A stretch of 64,000 bases of DNA, from NCBI GenBank assembly GCA_021234155.1, contig JAJEKV010000030.1, positions 13,898,079 through 13,962,078 on the forward strand, read 5' to 3'. A model generated the notes under the pieces. The model did no database searches, was not told the origin of the DNA, and saw only the letters and a program-made list of their open reading frames with translations. This DNA comes from Isoetes taiwanensis. Its lineage: Eukaryota; Streptophyta; Lycopodiopsida; Isoetales; Isoetaceae. The position numbers and the translations under genes were made by a program. Every line of letters begins with the position of its first letter. The first letter of the stretch is position 1. Positions 46,912 to 57,764 of the stretch are shown here, piece by piece.

Positions 46912-48187
46912 TGCTCTATTTCAAATGCTATGAAATACCTCTAAACCCATCGTTGGCCTTAAATAACCATCATTTATGCAGAGTAAATGTAAGAAGCAAA
47001 TGTTCCAGATAAGAAAGCTCACCGCCAATAGTAGGCCGATTTTTGTCCGCTGTCAAAATGCTAATTGCAGAGAAACCTCAGAGATCAATCTAGAAATCAA
47101 GTCACCGATTGCTGCCTATTACTCCATCTCTGTTAATAAAAAAGGCACAGGAATATTGAGTCATCTGCATTAAATCCAGACTAAAACCAAAGAAATAAGC
47201 ATGCAAAGAAGCCATGAAGAAATACGTTATGGACACTGCCCTGCAACAACGAATCTTGCGCCAACAGAACTTGCAAAAGTTGATTAGCAAAACAAACGAA
47301 AACGTCAAATGAAAATCTGTTGTTGCCTACTTGGTTGCATGCTGTTGCTGCCGCCTTACTTGCCTCAAATCTGCGAAATGGAGCATTATTTAAAAATCAA
47401 CTTCTCAATTAGACAATCGAGAAAGAAGAACTAAGCATGAGCAGCAACCTACAATGGAAGAGCTGGAGTAGATCGAATAGAATAGAGAACGTACAATAAT
47501 CCTACTAATACTTGCCAAAATAAGATGAAATGAAGCTGGAATGAAAATATGAAACAGAGGAGGATAATATGAATAAGAGCCGATTGATGCTTATATGAAG
47601 GCAGACACCACATCGTCTATTACTACCTCCAAAATTAGCTCCCAGAGATAAAAAAATATTGACTATCTGTCTGTAAAGTCCTCTGTTAAAAATGGACACG
47701 AAAATATTTTGAAGCTGCAGAGGGTTCCGTATCCCTAAACCCAGAACCAATCCGTAAAATTAAAAAGATGTGTTCCAAAAATCCTCTATTAGAAATGGGC
47801 ACGAAATTTGAAGCTGCAGAAGGATGCGAATCCCTGAACCGAAGAAGCAAATCCTGTGCAAGAGCTAGGTTGATCTTGCAAGCTTCCTCCCTTTTTTGCT
47901 GTTGAAACAAAGCGGCAATAGAAGAGAAACCGGCAAGGATTTGAAGAGCTAGAACATGATTCAGCATTATCTACCTTACACACACACCGTAACGGCTGCA
48001 TTACCCACGTCTAAAGGGAATAATGTTGCCGGAAGAAACCACGTTTGGCCGGAAAACTGGTTTTTTCTTCCAAACGTAACACCCGGAAAAAGGCACACCG
48101 GCGTTACCGCCTGCCCCCAAAAACATTTTAAATAAGTAGATTTAGCCGCGATAAATTTCTTGTTATGTGGAATGGGAAGAGGGAGGC
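46912..48187. other. Unassigned DNA with a 103-bp tandem duplication
   Basis: No gene is recognised. Copies of a segment beginning CCTCTRTTARAAATGGRCACG occur at 47680 and 47783 and both pass through TTTGAAGCTGCAGARGG; they are diverged by substitutions and a small indel. The minus-strand frames here are built of this repeat and are not credible proteins. Confidence 0.55.
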
Positions 48188-48267
48188 GATTCCTGAGGGA
48201 AAGCTGGCTACTGCCAGCAGCTCGGCGCTCCTGGCTGCTGGCAGTAGCCAGCTTTAGCACAGGAATC
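48188..48267. repeat. 80-bp near-perfect hairpin
   Basis: Outer arms GATTCCTG (48188-48195) and CAGGAATC (48260-48267) are exact complements. Inner arms of 22 bases at 48200-48221 and 48234-48255 are also exact complements (left arm begins AAAGCTGGCTACTGCC). The loop is 12 bases, and two 4-base bulges separate inner and outer stems. It could form an RNA foldback or be a short foldback transposon scrap. Confidence 0.93.
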
Positions 48268-48605
48268 ATTAGGGGTGGCCACATGATCATTTTTCTGCCT
48301 TCAACGGCAGATTTTGAGGCAAAAACGGAAGTGGAGGCCTCCATCTTGAAGTCGGAGGCCAGTTTTCAATCTTCCATTCTTGCAGGGGAGCATCCACAAA
48401 AATTAGTGCAATATGCTGGTTCCCCTCTCTTCTGAAGCTCTTCCCCCTTTATTCTGCCACTCTTCACCTCTCTGGTATCCGCTCTCGTATGAAATTGAGA
48501 TACGGAGGTGGAGGCAGCAAATATTGCATGTGGCCACCCCTATTGACCTCTTCCCATTTCCACAGCGTCAAGGAAAGGCAGCAGGTGATCAGGTGGTGGT
48601 GCTTC

Positions 48606-48770
48606 AGATTTCGAGCACGATTCAAAATCCTGAGTGTTTTTTCATCAGATTCCGAGTACGATTCAAGTTTCTGAGTGTTTTGACCGTCACAGATTCCGAG
48701 TATGATTCAAGCTTCCGAGTGTTTTTCGTCACATTTCGAGCACGATTCAAGTGTTTTTCCGTGAAACGAC
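48606..48770. repeat. Tandem repeat, about 42 bp x 4
   Basis: Four units start at 48606, 48647, 48691 and 48731. Each has (AGATTC or ACATTT)CGAG(T/C)A then GATTCAAG and a GAGTGTTTT tract. The array lies 0.6-0.8 kb upstream of the SWEET start codon. Confidence 0.9.
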
Positions 48771-48866
48771 TTCAGCTATGGCGATGCTTCACGTACGCAG
48801 GTAACTGGCCCCAACTCGTCGTTCTAGAATGATGGATCCATTTTTCATTCGTGGATAGAATGATCA

Positions 48867-48876
48867 CCACGTGGCA
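48867..48876. promoter_or_regulatory. G-box upstream of SWEET
   Basis: CCACGTGGCA contains a perfect CACGTG G-box with flanks favoured by plant bZIP and bHLH factors. It is about 515 bp before the SWEET ATG. Regulatory use is inferred from position only. Confidence 0.4.
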
Positions 48877-49390
48877 ATCCATCGTTGGACTACAAACAAG
48901 AACTCACACCGACTTTCCTTGACGTTTGATAGACCTTGACGTGAAAAAATTAAGGACTTAGTGTAAGTGTTCCTAATTAAGTGCCCCCCTGCCGGACGCC
49001 AACCCACACGAGCAACCGTGGCGCTTCTTTCTCTTGCTTTCAAAACAAAACCTATTCGTTCTTCATTTACTTAGGTATAAACAATCGCAAAATTCTGCCT
49101 TCTTCTCTTCGAAAGGACGTAGTTAGCTTGCTTAATCTATGGCAGAATGGATTAATCCTCTCATCTGACCGCATTGTTTCATTTCTTGTCACCACCCTGC
49201 CCAAAATTTTCCTTCCGAACAGGGGAAATTGCAGAATTGATTCCGGAAGCCGATTATGAAGCATTACTCCATTCTTCCACGCTTTGCACATTGATATTGC
49301 CGGAGTTTTACAATCTGTCATAGAAAGGGGCGTTGGCAGGGCTTCGGATCCGCATTTTCTTGCTTTTCGAACAAGTTCTCCTTTGCAGAA

Positions 49391-51156
49391 ATGGGCCTCG
49401 CCGATACAATTCTTGGTATTATAGGTACGTATGGCTATGCTTGCATAAACTTCTAAAGCGTTCCCTCAAATGGTTTTCATCCTTGAATCCAGCCGTTTCC
49501 ATAATCTGGATAATCGATAGACGAATAGAGACTGATATTGTAATCCTCTGTTTTTTCCACAGGAAATATTACTGCCACGATCATGTTCATATCACCTTTG
49601 TAAGTTTTCAATTATTTAGTTAGAATCGTCTTAAGAACAGATGGGATAATCTTTCTTTCGTAACAGGCCTACATTTTGGATCATCTTCAAAACGAAAGCA
49701 ACAGGACGATTTTCAGCAGTACCTTATTTAGCCACGCTTTTGAATTGTCTGCTGTGGTTCTTCTATGGGCTTCCTTTCGTTACAAAGAACAACATGCTAG
49801 TGCTTACAATAAATGGAATTGGAATAGTTCTTGAAGGATCCTATATTATGATGTTTCTGATTTACTCTGACGTGCCTGGCAAGGTAATTTCTGCTCCGTC
49901 TGTCTCTTATTAGTCTTGAAAGGCTGATCTTCAAGCATTGCTTCTTGCAGATGAAGATGTTCAAAATTTTGGGGGGCATAAGCGCATTCTGTGGTGTGAT
50001 TTTTGCAGTCACGGCAGCAGCCTTTGAAGGTGACGATAAGGCCACATTTCTTGGCTCTACATGTGTGGTGATTGGAACAATGATGTATGCTTCACCTTTG
50101 TCTGTTATGGTAAGAGCTCTTACTCTCCCTGTATTATCTCAGTTGATTAGTTCTTTTCTTTGAACATGATTCTATAAAATGAAACCTCAGAACCCCCCAT
50201 TAGAATCCAGCGGTATTCTCCTGCATTGGAATTGGAAATTAAATCAAATTCCTCGAAACGTTGCTAATCTTCCTAGGGTAATTTGTTTATAAGCTATCAT
50301 TTAAAGTTCCCTGTCAAATGGGGATTTTCCTGGGGTAAATGTTTTCTACTGATATGATAATTCATTGGGTCCAGTGTTGTAATACTCATTTGAATGAAGT
50401 AAACAGGCGTGTAATGTAAATAAACTGAGTAACTTGTAAGGATTTGATACTCTACTTTCAGCTTTTGAAACAGTTTCTTCCATGGCCCTAATGCTTTGTG
50501 GAAAATCAGTAAAGCTTGTTGCTAACCTGCGTTTATGTTTGCAGAAACTTGTGATAGTCACAAAGAGTGTGGAATACATGCCTTTTATGCTATCTTTCTG
50601 CAGTTTCATCAACGCTATTCTTTGGACGTTGTATGGTATTTTAAAGAAGGACAAATTTATTATTGTGAGTTCTTTACAAAATGCTATGAATAGAATCATG
50701 TGAAGCACTATCCTCACTATTGTCAATTTGCAGATCCCCAATGCCATGGGCGTATTTCTTGGAGCAGTCCAACTGCTACTGTATGCGAGATATCGCAAAT
50801 ACCCACATGAATCGTTTTCAGCAGTTTCTGAAGATGGTATTCCTGATCACACTGTTGATATTCCCTCAACTGACCTATCCGATATTGTCACAGCCAATGC
50901 TGCCTCTCAAGAACCATCTTCCAATGTGGAGATGGCAAAACGTGTAAGTATGTTACGCCAGTTTCTACTGTTATGTTGCCTTCCTTATTTCTTACACTAT
51001 ACACTTTGTGCACACAGTAGGGCATTTAAAGGTTGTGAATTCATATTTCAAGGTAAGTCGAGATTGACAGAGGAAGAAAAAAAGATTTTGCAAAGGAAGC
51101 TACTGGAGAAGCCAATAATGTCATTGGTGGAATTTCCACTCACTCTTATGTGCTGA
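49391..51156 (+). CDS. SWEET: SWEET sugar transporter, 7 exons
   Basis: SWEETs are uniporters that move sucrose or hexoses across the plasma or vacuolar membrane. Proposed exons are 49391-49424, 49563-49599, 49667-49883, 49951-50109, 50545-50664, 50734-50943 and 51058-51156, all with GT-AG borders and a continuous phase, giving 291 residues. Two MtN3/saliva triple-helix units are joined by a linker helix, the usual seven-helix layout. The four conserved prolines fall at P23, P43, P145 and P162, and the pocket asparagines at N72 and N192. The C-terminal tail is hydrophilic. The last intron (50944-51057) is a multiple of three and stop-free, so its retention would simply lengthen the tail. No frameshift is seen, so the gene looks intact. 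The transported sugar and clade cannot be read from the sequence. Confidence 0.93.
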
Positions 51157-51757
51157 ATAGAGTGGCATCTCTGCGCCCTCTTCAATTCTTAAAAGATAAG
51201 CTCATAGCGTTTAGTCTGCACTACAAGATGTAAATTCTGTAGCCATAAATGTTAAATATAATGCACAGACAGACCATAAGATTGAAGCCTTCATGCTCAA
51301 TGGTGGCCCCAAAGAGAGGGGCGTTGCAAGCAAGAGTGGCCTTCATTCTGTTTGGTACACAAATAGAATCTGGGATCTGGAACCTGCCTCTGGCTAATAT
51401 AGCGCTAATAAAAGTTTCTCGTGATTCAAACCTTGGAGATGTGCAAATATGATCTTTTCTGATTTAATCTTAGTGATGAGGACGTTTCTACTGTAACTAT
51501 TCTCATGTGCAGCATCCTAAAAAGACAGCTAAAGTTCTACTGTAACTATTCTCATATGTAGCATCATCAAAATAATACAGGTAACGTTGAGAATTTAACC
51601 AATTCAATTCAACAGGATTTAGATAAGATACAAGATAGTGTGCTCTATTTGAACCTGGGCTGTTAATCATACAAGCAACAATAGACATCCAGAAGATTAT
51701 GCAGCAGAAACCGAAGCAGTGCCTCTGATTCTGATTCTGGTATAATGATGGCAAGGC

Positions 51758-52093
51758 TCAACCATGACAGATAGAAGCCTTGGGGTTTGAAACACAGATA
51801 TTGGCATACTTTTTCAAAGCATCCTTGGATCCGGGTTTGGGTTCACCTGGAGCAACTTTTGGAACTGCATGAGCTGCATTGACTCCGGCCACCATAGCCA
51901 TAACTCCAGCTGCAAGGCCTGTAATGACAGTCCTCCTCTGCATATCCTCATTCTCCTTAGTCTGGCATCTTGGAGCCATCATCTTAACAGAAGAAGGTGC
52001 CTGTTTTGGAGCAGCATTGCCAAAGTTGCTTCCCACAAAAGATGATGCTGAAGCCTGCAGTGCTGAAGGTGCTGCCATAGCTAGAGATGCCAT
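51758..52093 (-). CDS. PSBTN: Photosystem II 5-kDa protein PsbTn, chloroplast precursor
   Basis: PsbTn is a small lumenal subunit of photosystem II encoded in the nucleus. The 111-residue precursor has a Ser/Ala-rich chloroplast transit peptide (about 1-40), a twin-arginine signal (RR at 53-54) and a hydrophobic stretch GLAAGVMAMVAGV ending in AHA at 74-76. A mature part of about 35 residues follows. The end KKYANICVSNPKASIC with Cys100 and Cys109 fits the family's two-cysteine C-terminus. There is no intron. The gene converges with SWEET. Length and layout match known plant precursors, and the frame is clean. Confidence 0.88.
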   Translation of the reverse strand: MASLAMAAPSALQASASSFVGSNFGNAAPKQAPSSVKMMAPRCQTKENEDMQRRTVITGLAAGVMAMVAGVNAAHAVPKVAPGEPKPGSKDALKKYANICVSNPKASICHG

Positions 52094-52562
52094 TGCTTTG
52101 CTCCTTGCCGATTTGCCTCAATTTCTTATCTTCCTATCTACTTGGTGTATAGTGTTGTATGTTAGGAGTCCCTAGCCACATGTGGGCCTTAGTGGATTGT
52201 ATTTTGTTGGTCATTGGTTGTTCCTAGATAGCCTTGGATAATGGCATTTCTCCTTTAAGTTTTATTCAATCTTTTTTCTGTATTGGTTTGTTGGTGTTGC
52301 CCTATCCTTCTAGTTCTTCATGGTCCATCCATTCTTTTCGTATTCTTGTGTGAAAATCTGGCACGTTGGTATGTACACCCAATCTTGACCATATGTTGTT
52401 GTGAATTTGCTACCATACTCTCAAGACATCCACCAAGGAAAAGGAAAATGCCTAGAAATTCTCATAATATCTTTGTCTTATTGTAATCAACGGTTCCTTC
52501 AAATTATGTAAGTACAGGTTACACTATTTTGTTGCTTGGTCCAATAGCATTGTGCCACGTCG
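52094..52562 (-). promoter_or_regulatory. Likely PsbTn promoter region
   Basis: Reading away from the ATG on the minus strand, there is a GATAAG I-box at about 52124-52129, a CTATACAC TATA-like segment at about 52146-52153, a CCACATGTGG palindrome near 52176, and an ACGTGGC element beside an inverted CCAAT at about 52541-52562. Such elements are common in light-driven photosynthesis genes. Exact sites are inferred. Confidence 0.35.
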
Positions 52563-52948
52563 CCTGTTTTCTTTCTATGATGCTTAAAATTTGATGCTCG
52601 TCTGCGGCGCCGCTTCCAGAGTTTTTGCTTCGGCTACTGCTTTAGCTTCTGAGTTTACCCCTAGTTTGAGGGTTTTTACCTTCATTCCGATCATTCTACC
52701 CCCCATTCTGACCGTTTGACTTGCAAAGAATAGTGATTAACTTGTATTCACGTTTCACCAATGTCACCTAAAGTGACATTCTTGTATATACATAAATATT
52801 CCTTCGGTATTCAAACACGTAATATCCTTCGGGGTTTTATGGAGCAGCTCCACTCCCAGAATTGTTTCTGCACCGAAGTAAGGTTTGTCACCGATATCAG
52901 TTTTTTCATCGTCAAGGGCACATGGTTTCTATGATATACCATGAGGGT
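52563..52948. other. Possible copia LTR remnant or spacer
   Basis: No gene is supported. An ACCTAAAGTGACATTCTTGTATATACATAAATATTCC stretch near 52768 and the paired ATTCCTTCGGTATT and ATCCTTCGGGGTTT phrases could belong to the 3' LTR of the copia copy on the right. No partner LTR is visible, so this is only a suggestion. Confidence 0.3.
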
Positions 52949-55680
52949 TTAGTTTCTGGTTATTGCTAGGCAGCTTAAACTGTCCGTGTGTAAAATTGTT
53001 GAAAACATTTGTGCAGCTCCAAGTTCATCTAGAATTCTTCTTACCCAAATTATTTCCCTTGCAGCTAATGATGTTGCATTATATTCTGCCTCGACTGTGG
53101 GCGTTGCAATACATCTTTGTTTTTTGCTTTTCCACGCTACACAAGTGCCTCCAAGCATTAAAATATATTCTGAAGTGGATTCTCTTGTATCCAGGTCACC
53201 TCCCCAATCTGCATCTGAGTGGGCTGCGAGAGTTAGATTATCATTAGAGAAAGTAAGGCCATAGTTCTGTGTTCCCTTAAGAAACCTTAATACACGTTTT
53301 GCTGCCTGCCAATGCAATTTACTTGGATTGTTAGAAAATCTACTCAACAAATTCACACTGCAAGCAATATCAACCTACAACAATTTGCTACATATAGCAA
53401 ACAACCAATCAATTCTTTATACAGGTACTTTTGCATTTCTGAAAATTCTTGCTCATTAGTAGGACTGTGTTCCAAAGACAATTTTTGAGATGTCGCTAAG
53501 GAGATGGTGCTGCCTTACAGTCTACCATTTTAATCTCTGTAACATACCCTGTATATTACTTGTTTGTGTAATACATAACCACTTTTGCTCTTGATTCCTC
53601 CATACTTCCATTCCTAAAAATTTCTTTAAAGGTCCAAGATCAGTCATTTTGAATCTATTATTAAGAATCATTTTGCAGTGACTTAAGCATTCAATATCAT
53701 TGGCCACCATAATATTATCATCGCCATAAAGTGCAATTATACAAAACTAATCATTGTGCTTAAAGTTATACAAGTTTCCATCATTCTGAAGCTTTATGAA
53801 TCCATGTTCTCTGAGAAAACTGTCCATACATAAAAAACCATTGCCTTGGTGATTGTTTTAGACCATATACACCCTTTTTGAGCTTCCAAACCATGACACC
53901 TTGCTCGTACCCTCTGGCTTGTTTCATAAATATATCCTCCTCCAAATCAGCATTTAGAAAAGTCGTGTTTACATCCATATGATGTACATGTAAGTTAACA
54001 ATTTTTCAATCTAAAAACCCATTTGTTTCCAACTATATTTCTAGTTGGCGGTCTTTTAACCAATTCATATGTTCCTATCCTTTGAAAGGACAACATCTCA
54101 CATCATAGCTGTCTTCCAACTATCAGCACCTATAACACTTATTGCATCTTCATAACTTTTAGGCACATTAGGTTCCAACAGAGCTAAGATCTCATTAATT
54201 TTAATGTTTTATAACCTTTTACTCATTTCTCCTTCATTTCTTTCAAAGTTTTCAATGTCAACATCTTGCATACTTTCTTTGAGCATTTCAGCCTCTGTAC
54301 GTTTTCTTCTTATTATTATTTAGGTTGTTTGTTGCTCTTGCATTTTTTCCGCATCATTTAATCCTTTTGCTGTACTCTAATTTGCAGCTTGCTCTTTCTC
54401 TCTATTTACTCCAACTATATGCACATTTTGACCTCGGATATCATTTTGAATTTCATTTTTTTCTTCATCATTATCTATGTCTACTTGTTTGTCTTGATTC
54501 CTTGCTTGAATATACTCATTATACAAACTCATTCTATCATCAATTAGTTTTCTATGCTTAAACAAAATGCTTTCATAAAACCTAACATCCCTACTTACAA
54601 TAATCTTTCTTTTTTCTGGCTGGTATACTCTGTAGGCTTTTGACAAATCATCATATCCTAGGAGAAACCTAAGTACTGCTTTGTCATCTATTTTTTTTCA
54701 TACTTCTTATGGTACATGAACAAAGGCAAGACAACCAAATGCATCATACTTTACTTGTTTTTGAGTCCAAAACTCATCAGCAACTTTCCCTCCTAAGCTT
54801 GTAGATGGAATTTTGTTTTGGATATATACGGCTGTCTTCACTGCCTCCTCCCAAAGATAGTTAGGTAAACCTGAAAGTTTAAGCATGGACCTTACTGTAT
54901 TGAGTATAGACCTATTTTTCCTTTCGGCAACTCCATTCTCCTGAGGAGTATGGCTACAAGTTATCTATCTCCTTATGCCTTTTTCGATACAATATATTCT
55001 AAATTTTCCAGCCATGTATTCTCCTCCTCTGTCCGACCTTATGCACCTAATCTTATTTCTAGTGTCTCTCTCTGCTTCAGCTTCAAACATCTTGTAGGCT
55101 GCAAAAGCCTGATTTTTAGTGTTAAGAAAATAACATTTTGTCCTTGAAAAATCGTCTATAAATGTAATGAAATATCTTCTTCCTTGTAGGCTTTAAAGAT
55201 TTATAGGACCACATAAATCACTATGTATTAACTCAAGTAGCTCTGTTGCTCTATATAGACTTTTTAAATGGTAACCTTGTGCCTTTGCCTAACGTACATC
55301 CAAGGCATGTAAAATCATTCATATCTCCAACAGAAATTAAACCCCCTTTCACCATAGCAATTAAATTACTGACATTGGTATAATTAAGCCTCTCATGCCA
55401 TAATTTAAGAGACGGATATGTTACATCATTAATACTTCTAGCCAGAATATTATTATGTAAGCCATAAAGATTTCCTACAAGTTTTGCAAGAAATTTTATT
55501 TCATTGTCATAATAAACTTCACAACAAAGTTTGTCAAAACAAACTTTATAACCCAAATCTGCCAGTTGGCTTACAGAAATTAGATTTCTAACTAGATTTG
55601 GAACCATAAAACATTGTTTAAATTCACTACTTGTCCATGCAAATCAAATAGTGAAGAGCCTTTTTAAGGGAAATGTTAGG
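52949..55680 (-). pseudogene. Ty1/copia element, copy 1 (integrase to RNase H)
   Basis: From right to left on the minus strand: the GAG-pre-integrase zinc domain (LWHERLNYTNVSNLIAMV ... CLGC) at 55607-55251, a decayed integrase core, the integrase tail KAYRVYQPEKRKIIVSRDV at 54646-54377, reverse transcriptase (TTFLNADLEEDIFMKQARGY, KKGVYGLKQSPRQW, and LYGDDNIMVA with YGDD), and RNase H (HSDADWGGDLDTRESTSEYI, WKSKKQRCIATPTVEAEY) at 53356-52949. Several stops and frameshifts are present. No LTR is firmly identified. Confidence 0.9.
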
Positions 55681-56017
55681 ATTCCCGCCTTTCATGACCA
55701 CCTCATTTCTATGTTTCCAAATTACCCATATACACAGATTTCTAGTGGTTTGGATTAGCTATTGTTATTATTCAGGAAATCCAGTAAATTCCCCGGGCTG
55801 CCCTGATAGGAGTCTATGCATTTGTACCATTCCCTTGGTTATTGTTTGAGGCCATATACTGCCCTTTTTAGCTTCCAAACTTTTCCAATTCCTTCTTCAA
55901 AGCCTATTGGTTGTTTCATGTAAATCTCCTCCTCAAGCTTTGCATTTAAAAATGCCGTATTCACACCCATGTGATGAATTTCCATGTTTGCTGCATTTGC
56001 AATGGCTAGTAGCATTC

Positions 56018-56034
56018 TTATGCTATTCATTTTT
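56018..56034. repeat. Left TSD of LINE (17 bp)
   Basis: TTATGCTATTCATTTTT is repeated exactly at 57748-57764. The last Ts overlap the T-run of the LINE tail, so the true length is 13-17 bp. Confidence 0.9.
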
Positions 56035-57747
56035 TTTATTTTTTTTTTGAAGGACGACAAACTCTTATTCAATATTCCAGAAGAACTACACACATACATG
56101 TAGTGACAGGAATAAAATCTTAGCAGACAAAGATAATCCACTGAGTGCAGCCACCTGTCTATGCATAAGATAAGATATCCAAATATTCCTCAAAAATCAA
56201 ACGTTTTTTTCAGGAGCAAGCTGAGAACATAGGTATGCCTTCACCAATCTATCTTATACGCGTGGAAGAAGTTGGTCGACACTAATTGATAAGCCTTTGA
56301 AGATAAACATTAGCCTTCTTTTTCCAAATAGACCACAACAACCACCAAGCTAAATGGAAAGCCCATTTAACGCAAGTCGCTCCAAGTGGAAGGATAAATG
56401 GCGAGAAGCACCTGCTGGCTAGTCAAGAGCACATGGAAGAGAGATAGTAACCATGACCAAACTGACTAAACTTGGTCACGTGAAAAAAAAAGCAGTTCGA
56501 TACTCTCAACTTGCCGCTTACACGAAGGCGAGTTCGAAATGCAGGGATAAAACTTATGAACCAGCACATTAACCCGCAGACATCTGTGAAGGAGTTGCCA
56601 CCATAAGGTAGAAACTTTGGGATGCAGCAATTTATTCCAGACCCAGGACCACATATGCTTCCACCGAGGAGGGGGAATGCGGAGCTGCCAACCAGTCCGA
56701 GGGGGGACAATGTCAACATGAACCAGCTTTTGATATAACGAATGCACAAGACATTGTGCATTAACAAGGAGCATCTGGCAGAATGCCAGCCAGCTTTTGC
56801 CACAAAGCTCTCTCCCATCGAGATAGCGTAAACTTAGTTTGAAAAGCATCCCAAGTCAACAAGTGTCCTGCCTCATACCAAGCACCAATCGGGAGAATAC
56901 CAAAGACGCCTTCAATGCCGCGGAAATCAATGGATGTACAAGAGTTAATACGAGGTATGTGATTATCCAGAGGAATCCACCAACACAGAGAACCTGCATG
57001 TGGACATACACCTGGATTAATCTTAAATAGCATATGAACTGTTTCCCAAGAATCAAGCAGTCCCTTCAAGAAGGGGGAAGCATTCGGACATGGACGTAGC
57101 TGATAAAAGAGACACCAAGGAAGAACTGCCCTAAGTGCCAGTTTCCCAAAAGGAATACACTGCCCAAGGGCTTGCACAACCAATCTCATTCCAGGCGAAT
57201 GTACCATACCCACCAAGTAGCGACAAATGAACTTAGATATCATAATTTTACTCTGTAAATGAAAGTCAATCATACCTAGACCTCCAGCAAATTTTGGTTT
57301 GATACATGTGGACCAAGCGACCTTCACAACTACACCTGTCTCAGTACCTGCCCAAATGAAGTTACGGACAATTGCGACAACCTCTTGAAACTTTGTTTGT
57401 GAGGCAAGCACAGCAGATGCCATATACACATGAGTGTTGCTGAGAACCTGCTTAGCAACTACTATCCGCCCTGCCAGAGAAAGCCTAGCTATATTCCACC
57501 AAAAAAGATGCTTACGCAGGCCTTCCACTATAACATCCCATGCATCTGAAGTAGAGATATGTATACCTACAGGAATGCCCAAGAGTTTAGTGGCCTGCCC
57601 TTGAGGAAGCACTTTCCATGGATACTCGTAAACACAGGGAGGAACATCCACATCCAAAGTCCATAAAGCAGAGCACTTTAGCCACCCAACAAGAACCCCT
57701 GATGCCAGGGAGAAAGAGTCCAGCAAAAGCTTAACATTCTGAATAGC
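56035..57747 (-). mobile_element. LINE (L1-type), 5' truncated, inserted in copia copy 2
   Basis: A T-run at 56035-56050 is its poly(A) tail on the minus strand. The 57726-56761 frame is 321 codons of the reverse transcriptase C-terminal part (TKLLGIPVGIHISTSDAWDV, RLSLAGRIVVAKQVLSN, PKFAGGLGMIDFHLQ). It is followed in another frame by a zf-RVT-like segment (HPKVSTLWWQLLHRCLRVNV ... SCKR). It was cut at its 5' end on insertion. The long intact frame suggests a fairly young copy. Confidence 0.92.
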
Positions 57748-57764
57748 TTATGCTATTCATTTTT
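57748..57764. repeat. Right TSD of LINE (17 bp)
   Basis: TTATGCTATTCATTTTT matches 56018-56034. The copia reading FSPLVKMNSI ends in this sequence and resumes with the same residues at the left copy. Confidence 0.9.

Noticed and set aside
47976-48344. 122-codon minus-strand frame spanning the hairpin
   Set aside because: It reads through a foldback and lacks any recognisable protein feature.
51220-51236. CACTACAAGA in the SWEET 3' region, like a CACTA end
   Set aside because: Match is only 10 bases, with no subterminal repeats and no partner; chance is sufficient.
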